DNA from: a virus
Virus record (IMG/VR): IMGVR_UViG_3300025652_000507
Coordinates: 1-24,918 of that record
DNA length: 24,918 nt
Reading direction: 5' to 3' (one strand)
The position numbers were made by a program, and so were the translations under genes. Below are positions 13,115 to 18,557 of the stretch, piece by piece. Every line of letters begins with the position of its first letter. Within the stretch, counting starts at the first letter, position 1. The notes beneath the pieces were generated by a model that did no database searches, had not been told where the DNA came from, and was given only the letters and a program-made list of their open reading frames with translations.

Positions 13115-13152
13115 AGCAGAAAATATATTTAACCAGTAAATATAAATTCTGC
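13115..13152. repeat. AT-rich inverted repeat with CCAGTAAATA motif
   Basis: GCAGAA and TTCTGC flank an AT-rich core holding TATTTA-ACCAG-TAAATA, itself an inverted repeat. It lies just 5' of HHR-2 in the transcript and 3' of the MoxR stop codon. It belongs to the CCAGTAAATA repeats that are dense at 8998-9167. It may be an operator, or a hairpin that protects the 3' end of the upstream cleavage product. Confidence 0.5.
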
Positions 13153-13164
13153 CCTTGCTCAGAC

Positions 13165-14214
13165 CTAGACTTCTAAGTCTTGATTCTTGATCTTGAATTC
13201 TCCATATCTTGCAGAATCCACAATATCGCTTCTTGCTCCAACAAGCGATCTCACAAAGAAAATTCCAAACTCAGGGGTAGGAAATTTCTCAATGTAATCA
13301 AGAGCATTAGCAAAGTAGTCATGCAAGTTGCTATCACTAGCTTCTTTTATAACACTCACTAATGCACAGACAGTTGCATACATCAGACCACCACTATCAA
13401 CAACCTCGACATCTCCACCCTCACAAATTTCTTGCAAGTTGGGAACATCATTTTTCAGTGATAGGAATGACATAAACTCGATACTAGCAGTTTCACCTAC
13501 ATCGCCTTGCACAAGTAATTGCACAATTTCTTTAGGTGGATTGCATTTAAGAGTATCGCTTAACCTCACCCATGATCTAGGACTAGGCTGTGGGGTAGTA
13601 ACCTTGGCATTAAAGTCATGCAACCACTCAGGCTGAAAACTTATGAACCCCAAAATTTCAGGACAAATATCATTCTTACTTGCCCATGCTAACCAATCAT
13701 CAGGACTATGCTCAAAATCGACCATAGTGCATCTATCTGATACATGACTAGGAAGTTTATTGCTTCCTGCTCTATCAGTTGCTCTATTACCTGCACAGAT
13801 TGTTCTCCACCCTTTAGGCAAAGAATAGTCTCCTATCCTTCCCTCATACAGCAATTGCCCACATACAGCCTGAACAGAATTCGATGCTTGGGCATACTCA
13901 TCAAAGAATAAAATCCCTTCACCACTTACAGGAAGATTGCCCAAAAAGGCTCTCTTCTGTTCATTCGCATCATTGATATAAGGCAAACCACCTAAATCAA
14001 CAGACTCATATAACGACAGTCTGAAATCAATAAATCCAAACTCATTTTGAGTAGGATTAATTTTATCCACGACTACCTTCCTATCCATAGCAATGTCATC
14101 GACATATGCTCGAACAATTGCACTTTTTCCAATACCTGTTCCCCCTAAAAGGAATGGAGTATTAGACCCTTTTAAAACTGCCTTAATCGACAGTAATGCT
14201 TGACTTGGTTTCAT
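13165..14214 (-). CDS. MoxR-type AAA+ ATPase (CobS-like)
   Basis: A 349-residue AAA+ ATPase. Walker A is GGTGIGKS at 24-31, Walker B ILFFDE at 101-106, sensor 1 AGNRATD with N143, an arginine-finger candidate in SDRCTMVDF (R161), and SPRSW later as a sensor 2-like block. DLGGLPY (73-79) is the pre-Walker B element usual in MoxR proteins. MoxR-type ATPases remodel or load partners held by VWA proteins, and the VWA gene lies two genes downstream. ATG 14214 follows GGAGG by eight bases; the TTG-started extension to 14229 runs through that site. It is preceded by HHR-3 and followed by HHR-2, so its mRNA is probably released as a single-gene unit. Confidence 0.88.
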   Translation of the reverse strand: MKPSQALLSIKAVLKGSNTPFLLGGTGIGKSAIVRAYVDDIAMDRKVVVDKINPTQNEFGFIDFRLSLYESVDLGGLPYINDANEQKRAFLGNLPVSGEGILFFDEYAQASNSVQAVCGQLLYEGRIGDYSLPKGWRTICAGNRATDRAGSNKLPSHVSDRCTMVDFEHSPDDWLAWASKNDICPEILGFISFQPEWLHDFNAKVTTPQPSPRSWVRLSDTLKCNPPKEIVQLLVQGDVGETASIEFMSFLSLKNDVPNLQEICEGGDVEVVDSGGLMYATVCALVSVIKEASDSNLHDYFANALDYIEKFPTPEFGIFFVRSLVGARSDIVDSARYGEFKIKNQDLEV

Positions 14215-14257
14215 ATTAATAACCTCCAAAGTTTTTATGATTCAAGTTAGTTTCAGC

Positions 14258-14286
14258 TACCAATAAATATTATTTACCAGTAACTA
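14258..14286. repeat. CCAGTAA / AT-rich repeat copy in the MoxR leader
   Basis: TACCAATAAATATTATTTACC followed by AGTAACTA, within the leader left after HHR-3 cleavage (shown here in two pieces). The core matches the element at 8705 and the end matches the TACCAGTAA repeats near the candidate origin. The 3' strand of HHR-3 stem I (14290-14281) partly overlaps it. Confidence 0.45.
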
Positions 14287-14350
14287 CCAATACTGGATAA
14301 CAATTTGCTATCCAGTTTCATAGCATTTCAGCTAATCTTCAGTTGGTTTA
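14281..14350 (-). ncRNA. Hammerhead ribozyme HHR-3, type I
   Basis: Read on the minus strand. Stem I is ACCAA (14347-14343) paired with TTGGT (14290-14286); it extends across a 2-base bulge by pairing the stop codon TAA (14350-14348) of the upstream gene with TTA (14283-14281). The core is CTGAAGA (14342-14336). Stem II is TAGC/GCTA with loop TGAAAT and one T-T mismatch at its base. GAAA (14319-14316) follows, then stem III CTGGATAGC/GTTATCCAG (nine pairs, one G-T). The cleavage site is TA, cut between 14291 and 14290. The downstream product carries the MoxR gene. Confidence 0.88.
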
Positions 14351-14689
14351 AGTAATGGTGTTAGAGACAAATTCATCATTTGGATTTTTCCAACAATCTC
14401 TAGACATAAGACCATTTTCTAAAATGTATTCCAAATGCTTAGTGGCATTTTTAATGTTATTAAACATTCTTGCCCTTGCTCCACTTTCATCACATAGATA
14501 TTCATTATCTTTTGCTAAAAAATAATAACTTCTATTTTCTCCATACAATTCTTTTATTAATTCATATTCATTCCAAGAATAAATATGAACATCAATCTCA
14601 TTATGTGGTTCTACTATTCGCTTGTTATCTCTCCAAACTTTCCACTGTTTAGAGATAACTTTTTTATTAGACCATTTAATTTTATCCAT
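14348..14689 (-). CDS. Hypothetical protein, 113 aa
   Basis: Not recognised. Starts MDKIKWSNKKVISKQWKVWR and is basic at first. Aromatic residues dominate the centre (VHIYSWNEYELIKELYGENR, YYFLAKDNEYLCDE), and it ends LENGLMSRDCWKNPNDEF. It is probably a small globular protein. GGAG lies about twelve bases before ATG 14689, in the loop of a small hairpin. It is flanked by HHR-4 upstream and HHR-3 downstream, and its stop codon is part of HHR-3 stem I. Confidence 0.7.
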   Translation of the reverse strand: MDKIKWSNKKVISKQWKVWRDNKRIVEPHNEIDVHIYSWNEYELIKELYGENRSYYFLAKDNEYLCDESGARARMFNNIKNATKHLEYILENGLMSRDCWKNPNDEFVSNTIT

Positions 14690-14696
14690 AATTTTT

Positions 14697-14710
14697 GACC
14701 CTCCAAGGTC
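14697..14710 (-). promoter_or_regulatory. Shine-Dalgarno in a hairpin loop
   Basis: On the minus strand GACC-TTGGAG-GGTC: a 4-base-pair stem with GGAG in the loop, followed by CAAAAATT and the ATG at 14689. The same leader (22 bases identical) is repeated at 15035-15056. It would display the ribosome-binding site on the free leader made by HHR-4. Confidence 0.6.
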
Positions 14711-14712
14711 AG

Positions 14713-14783
14713 TTAATTACCAATAACAGACAGCACTCGCTATCTGTTTTCATAGCATCTCAGCTAATCTTCAGTTGGCTTAA
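14713..14783 (-). ncRNA. Hammerhead ribozyme HHR-4, type I
   Basis: Read on the minus strand. Stem I is GCCAA (14779-14775) with TTGGT (14723-14719), extended past a 2-base bulge by TTAA (14783-14780, containing the upstream stop codon) with TTAA (14716-14713). The core CTGAAGA (14774-14768) is followed by stem II TAGC/GCTA with loop TGAGAT, GAAA (14751-14748) and stem III ACAGATAGC/GCTGTCTGT (nine pairs). The site TA is cut between 14724 and 14723. Against HHR-3 the core is the same, but stem III differs at several positions with pairing kept, which is strong support for an RNA structure. Confidence 0.9.
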
Positions 14784-15034
14784 AAAGTGTTTTTATCCCA
14801 TTCAGGATTAACATTTTTTTCATCCCAATCCATATCCAATTGATTCAATAAGAATATTGTTGGCAAATAATCGTCATGTTGATTACCCCAATCTTCCTCA
14901 TAGGTTTCCAATTTTCTTTTGTATATGTCTAATGCTTTCCATAAAATCAGACTTGTATCTTCATTTACAGTTAGCTGTTTAGTCATAATTACCTTTGGCG
15001 TTTTCATACCAATTTGTTTATTTTCTTTTTGCAT
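14780..15034 (-). CDS. Hypothetical protein, 84 aa
   Basis: Not recognised. Starts MQKENKQIGMKTPKVIMTKQ and ends DMDWDEKNVNPEWDKNTF; the centre (SLILWKALDIYKRKLETYEE) is a clear amphipathic helix. ATG 15034 is chosen because it follows the same hairpin-borne Shine-Dalgarno as the gene at 14348-14689; the longer frame to 15070 would run through that hairpin. It is framed by HHR-5 upstream and HHR-4 downstream, and its stop codon takes part in HHR-4 stem I. Confidence 0.7.
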   Translation of the reverse strand: MQKENKQIGMKTPKVIMTKQLTVNEDTSLILWKALDIYKRKLETYEEDWGNQHDDYLPTIFLLNQLDMDWDEKNVNPEWDKNTF

Positions 15035-15041
15035 AATTTTT

Positions 15042-15055
15042 GACCCTCCAAGGTC
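15042..15055 (-). promoter_or_regulatory. Shine-Dalgarno in a hairpin loop (second copy)
   Basis: Same GACC-TTGGAG-GGTC hairpin as at 14697-14710, again followed by CAAAAATT and ATG. The leader is released by cleavage of HHR-5. Confidence 0.6.
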
Positions 15056-15060
15056 ATGTT

Positions 15061-15154
15061 TAATTACCAAGATTCCCTCGAAAGGGTCAGGGCATTACTG
15101 CTACCTGTTTTAAAATTTCGACTGGATTCTCGCCAGTCATCATCAGTTGGTTTA
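15061..15154 (-). ncRNA. Hammerhead ribozyme HHR-5, type I, with enlarged stem III
   Basis: Read on the minus strand. Stem I is ACCAA (15151-15147) with TTGGT (15070-15066), extended past an AA bulge by the stop codon TAA (15154-15152) with TTA (15063-15061). The core CTGATGA (15146-15140), one extra T, stem II GACTGG/CCAGTC (six pairs, unlike HHR-3 and HHR-4) with loop CGAGAAT, then GAAA (15119-15116). Stem III is less clear: a short TT/AA base followed by two hairpins (CAGG/CCTG and CCC/GGG). The site would be TC, cut between 15071 and 15070. The different stem II with kept pairing supports function; the stem III branch and extra T lower certainty. Confidence 0.78.
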
Positions 15155-15568
15155 CCCTGTATTTTTTATAGGGTCATCAAGGAAAACATCTCCATGCACA
15201 GAACGAATAACATAATTAAGATTTTCGTTTATCGTTATTTGTCTATCGTTAATGAATAAGATTTGATTTCCCTTGATCTGTTTAAGATAAACAGAATCAG
15301 ATGCAAAAACATAGGAAAAAATAGCGTTTAATCTCTCCCTTGTTGTGACTGTATCCCACCCACACATTGAAAAACATAAGTGAATATTGTTACTTAAATT
15401 TTCGCTAGGATGATTGTTCTCGAACCATGCAATTTTATTGTCATGCAAGAAAACCCCTTGCTGTTTTTTGCTCGACCATTCTGATATTGGTCGAATTCTA
15501 GTATTGCCCATTATTTTATTTACATTTTCAGTAAATGCTTCAGCAATTTCTTTTGATACTTTTCTCAT
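15152..15568 (-). CDS. Conserved phage protein of unknown function, 138 aa
   Basis: Starts MRKVSKEIAEAFTENVNKIM. It has 'GNTRI......VFLHDNKIAWFE' and later CFSMCGWDTVTTRERLNAIF, which matches a widespread small phage family with the pattern 'NT.V.....L.LHGN.IA ... GW.T.TTRERLN'. The role of that family is unknown to me. It is the first gene of the leftward operon, and GGAGG lies eight bases before ATG 15568. Its stop codon pairs in stem I of HHR-5. Confidence 0.75.
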   Translation of the reverse strand: MRKVSKEIAEAFTENVNKIMGNTRIRPISEWSSKKQQGVFLHDNKIAWFENNHPSENLSNNIHLCFSMCGWDTVTTRERLNAIFSYVFASDSVYLKQIKGNQILFINDRQITINENLNYVIRSVHGDVFLDDPIKNTG

Positions 15569-15576
15569 AAGTTAAA

Positions 15577-15648
15577 CCTCCAAGGTTTTGTTTCTTGAAC
15601 CCCAAAATAGGATTCTCTTCAGCCTGTTAATTCAGGGACAGTTGGAGG
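15577..15648 (-). ncRNA. Degenerate or variant hammerhead (HHR-6), type III layout
   Basis: On the minus strand: CTGTC before stem I CCTG/CAGG (loop AATTAA), core CTGAAGA (15622-15616), stem II GAATCC/GGGTTC, then two extra A, then GAAA (15594-15591). Stem III has only two pairs next to the core, a bulge, then seven pairs, CCTCCAA (15648-15642) with TTGGAGG (15583-15577). The extra AA and the bulge depart from the consensus, so it may be inactive. Its stem III would cover the Shine-Dalgarno of the gene at 15152-15568. Confidence 0.45.
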
Positions 15649-15980
15649 ACTGCCTAGGACATACTGCAGTAGCAAGTATCGGTGTATCGTGAACGCCTAA
15701 GTAGTTTCCATTTCACTACATCTCAGGGAACGCTTTTTGTTTTGATGCTTCTCTTTATCATCGAGGGTAAATCTAGAGACCCTCAGCTAAGTTAGTATCT
15801 TAATAAGTAATACAGCTACCTAGCAGTCATATATGGCTGTTCTATAAAGACCTCCTTTTTGGTTTAATATTCGTTGTCATGTGCATACCTTAACACCATG
15901 AATATCATCAATGCAACATCTTATTAGATTGCAGTATGTGAGCATTACGAAACTCTGCTTACTGGTAGATAATATTAAGC
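15649..15980. promoter_or_regulatory. Divergent control region between ribozyme operon and TerS
   Basis: No credible gene. It holds two hairpins: CCTAAGTAGT.../ACTACATCTCAGG (15696-15727) and GAGGGT/ACCCTC (15763-15784). TTAATAAGTAA (15800-15810) and CTACCTAG (15816-15823) are shared with the regions before the primase-helicase and before 16871. A near-palindrome CAGTCATATATGGCTG (15824-15839) follows. AGGAGG occurs on the minus strand near 15850 without a following ORF. Promoters for both directions must lie here, but I see no convincing -35/-10 pair. Confidence 0.55.
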
Positions 15981-16478
15981 ATGGATAAAGACAAAACTCA
16001 GGACGAAAAACCCACGCTTAAATTGGTCAAGGATAAGACCAAGCTAACCATGAAACAGAGAGCCTTTTGTGATCTCATCATCAAGGGCAAGTTGGGAAGT
16101 CAGATCGAATGCTATATGGAAGTCTATGATGTAGCTCTAACCAAGACAGGGAAGATACCTAAACACGCCCACGTTGATTGCAGTAGGTTAATGGCAAACC
16201 CTAGTATCAGCCTAACTATAGCTAATGGATTGAAACGCTTAGAGGTTAATGCAGTAGCTTCCACTACTCGAACAAGGAGTTACGTTCTTGAACAGCTTAT
16301 GAGAGAGAGCAAGGAAGCAGACAGTGACAGCACTAGAGTCAGGGCATTAGAGTTACTAGGCAAGACAGTGAACCTATTCAGCGACACCTTGGAGATCAAG
16401 GAGAGCAGAACCAGTGATGACATAGAGAGTGAGATTGAGCAGAAGATAGAAGCATTGTTGAGAGAATCAGCAGAATAG
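15981..16478 (+). CDS. terS: Terminase small subunit
   Basis: A 165-residue protein with the usual TerS layout. KLTMKQRAFCDLIIKG (about 21-36) starts the DNA-binding helical part, and HAHVDCSRLMANPSISLTIA (62-81) matches the 'A..LL.NP.V...I' block of small terminases. It continues YVLEQLMRESKEADSDSTRV and RALELLGKTVNLF and ends in a charged helix. TerS rings recognise the packaging site and recruit the large subunit. There is no clear Shine-Dalgarno before ATG 15981, which is unusual here. It is separated from the large-subunit gene by a 392-base gap and a membrane-protein gene. Confidence 0.85.
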   Translation: MDKDKTQDEKPTLKLVKDKTKLTMKQRAFCDLIIKGKLGSQIECYMEVYDVALTKTGKIPKHAHVDCSRLMANPSISLTIANGLKRLEVNAVASTTRTRSYVLEQLMRESKEADSDSTRVRALELLGKTVNLFSDTLEIKESRTSDDIESEIEQKIEALLRESAE

Positions 16479-16870
16479 ACCCCCCTTTTAATGCTGTGAT
16501 CTAGAGCAGAGACAGACCCCCCTACACCCCTTTACAGATGCAAGTACCTGCTATCATATATACATAGTGTTTTGCACATAATATGACATAATTTTATAGA
16601 CCCCCCCTATTATGTATTGCATTTTGCTATCTTTCTTTGCCATATACCCTGTTTTTCTAGGTAAACACTGTGTTTCATACCCCCCCCATACTATATTTCA
16701 AAATTTGAGGGTTGCTTTTTATGTGAAGCCGTGCAATATTGTATAATCTGTAGATACATATACCTAGTAACCAGTAATAACTTAATGAGTGCCTACCTAT
16801 GTTTACTTATTAAGTTTTTTTATTTAAGAGCTACTACCTAGTAGGTATATACTAGATAGGGAGTTACTGT
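16479..16870. other. Noncoding gap with repeated C-tracts and operator-like motifs
   Basis: No credible gene. Four runs of six to eight C recur: AGACCCCCC at 16477, 16513 and 16597, and ATACCCCCCCC at 16678. The right part has TATACCTAGTAA (16759-16770), TTACTTATTAA (16803-16813, the reverse complement of the motif at 5795) and CTACCTAGTAGGTATA (16834-16849). The position between the two terminase genes suits a packaging start site. The right half is probably the promoter/operator for the late genes. Confidence 0.5.
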
Positions 16871-17059
16871 ATGTATGAGTTTATAGGAAGTTTAATAAGT
16901 GATTTTTTCTTTTGGTGCGTAGATGTTTTAGTATTCATTGGAGAAGTCACAGGTATGGGTTATGCATTAGCTAATATAGTTATATTTGTAATACTTCAAC
17001 CAGCTTTGATTTTGCTTTTCTTTGTTTTATGGAGAAAAGAAATAAAAAAGAATGAATAA
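16871..17059 (+). CDS. Small two-TM membrane protein, holin candidate, 62 aa
   Basis: MYEFIGSLISDFFFWCVDVL at the start and ANIVIFVILQPALILLFFVL near residue 34-53 give two hydrophobic segments, followed by a short positive tail WRKEIKKNE. Size, two membrane spans and a basic C-terminus fit a class II holin or other phage membrane protein. ATG 16871 has GGGAG seven bases upstream. It overlaps the large terminase gene by 8 bases, so the two are coupled. No endolysin is in the window to confirm the lysis role. Confidence 0.72.
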   Translation: MYEFIGSLISDFFFWCVDVLVFIGEVTGMGYALANIVIFVILQPALILLFFVLWRKEIKKNE

Positions 17060-18548
17060 GAATGTACTAAGTAAAGTTAAAAACTTATCTGCTGATCAAA
17101 AGCAGGAATTGCTTTCCCTATTAGAAGAATTAGAAAAAGCCAAAGGCAGAGAGAAATGCCATGAAGACTTTATGACCTTTGTTGGGGAGATGTGGTCAGC
17201 TTTTATTCATGGTAGACATCATGAGATCATGGCGGATGCTTTTGAGAGAGTCGCTAAAGGCGATCTGAAGCGTTTAATTATTAATATGCCACCTCGACAT
17301 ACCAAGAGTGAGTTCGCTTCGTACCTCCTCCCTGCGTGGTTCTTAGGTAAATACCCAGATAAGAAAATTATCCAGACTGCCCATACTGCTGAACTAGCGG
17401 TTGGCTTTGGTAGGAAGGTTAGGAACTTAGTCAACAGTGCCGATTACAAAGCTGTGTTTCCCAATGTTAGTTTGCAGTCAGATTCAAAAGCTGCTGGAAG
17501 ATGGAACACAAACCAAGGCGGAGATTACTTTGCGATTGGTGTAGGTGGTGCGGTAACTGGTAAAGGTGCTGATCTACTTATTATTGACGATCCCCATTCC
17601 GAACAAGAGGGAGCTTCTTCAGACATCAATGTATTCAATCGTACCTATGAATGGTACACCTCTGGTCCTAGACAGCGTTTGCAACCGAATGGTGCAATTG
17701 TGGTGGTCATGACTAGATGGCACAACAAAGATTTAACAGGTCAAGTAGTCGATGCTAGTGTAAAGCGTGGCGGTGCTGACCAGTGGGAAGTCATAGAGCT
17801 TCCTGCAATCATGCCTTCTGGAAACCCCTTGTGGGCAGAATTCTGGAAGATGGAAGAGTTACAGGCTTTGAAAGCCGAGCTACCCAACAGTAAATGGATG
17901 GCACAATATCAGCAAGACCCAACCTCTGAAGAAGGAGCTTTGGTTAAGCGTGAGTGGTGGCAAGTGTGGGAAAACAGAGAGCCACCTGACTGTGAGTTTA
18001 TTATCCAGTCATGGGATACAGCTTTCATGAAAAATCAAAGAGCTGACTTTTCTGCTTGTACTACATGGGGAGTTTTCTATAAAGAAGATGACGATGGGAT
18101 GATTTCTCCTTTTGTTATTCTGTTAGATGCTTACAAAGAACGATTAGAGTTTCCTGATCTTAAAACAAGAGCCATGGAAAAATACAACGAATACAAGCCA
18201 GATGCCTTCATTGTAGAAGCTAAGGCTGCTGGTATGCCCTTAATATTTGAATTACGAGCTATGGGTATACCTGTACAAGAATACACACCAAGCAGGGGTA
18301 ACGATAAAATTTCAAGAGTTAATGCAGTCTCTGATCTTTTTGCTTCAGGAGTTATTTATGCTCCTTCGACAAGATGGGCAGAAGAAGTGGTAGAAGAATT
18401 TGCAGGTTTTCCTAATATGGAACATGACGATTTAGTTGATAGCTCTACTCAAGCTCTGTTAAGATTCAGACAAGGTGGTTTTATTCCATTACATTCAGAC
18501 GAAGAGGATGAGCCTTTGGAACATAATCGTACCGCAAATTATTACTAG
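17052..18548 (+). CDS. terL: Terminase large subunit
   Basis: A 498-residue packaging motor and nuclease. The ATPase domain has the Walker A-like MPPRHTKS (79-86), Walker B LLIIDD (175-180) with the catalytic acidic residue adjacent, and VVMTRWH (218-224) as the coupling motif. The RNase H-like nuclease domain has SWDTAF (D322), IVEAKAAG (E389) and HDDLVDS (D460, D463), the expected acidic metal ligands. All motifs appear intact and the length is normal. It starts inside the membrane-protein gene; no strong Shine-Dalgarno is seen, which fits coupling. The portal gene follows after 9 bases. Confidence 0.95.
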   Translation: MNKNVLSKVKNLSADQKQELLSLLEELEKAKGREKCHEDFMTFVGEMWSAFIHGRHHEIMADAFERVAKGDLKRLIINMPPRHTKSEFASYLLPAWFLGKYPDKKIIQTAHTAELAVGFGRKVRNLVNSADYKAVFPNVSLQSDSKAAGRWNTNQGGDYFAIGVGGAVTGKGADLLIIDDPHSEQEGASSDINVFNRTYEWYTSGPRQRLQPNGAIVVVMTRWHNKDLTGQVVDASVKRGGADQWEVIELPAIMPSGNPLWAEFWKMEELQALKAELPNSKWMAQYQQDPTSEEGALVKREWWQVWENREPPDCEFIIQSWDTAFMKNQRADFSACTTWGVFYKEDDDGMISPFVILLDAYKERLEFPDLKTRAMEKYNEYKPDAFIVEAKAAGMPLIFELRAMGIPVQEYTPSRGNDKISRVNAVSDLFASGVIYAPSTRWAEEVVEEFAGFPNMEHDDLVDSSTQALLRFRQGGFIPLHSDEEDEPLEHNRTANYY

Positions 18549-18557
18549 GAGATTCAA

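Noticed and set aside
9920-15154. CRISPR array made of the spaced repeats
   Set aside because: Repeats are ribozymes, leaders or gene junctions separated by ORFs of unequal length, not short regular spacers.
15061-15154. HHR-5 as a riboswitch rather than a ribozyme
   Set aside because: The branched stem III could bind a ligand, but no known aptamer core is seen and the hammerhead core and stem I match the two neighbours.
15569-15980. tRNA gene in the divergent control region
   Set aside because: The hairpins do not form a cloverleaf and there is no T-loop consensus.
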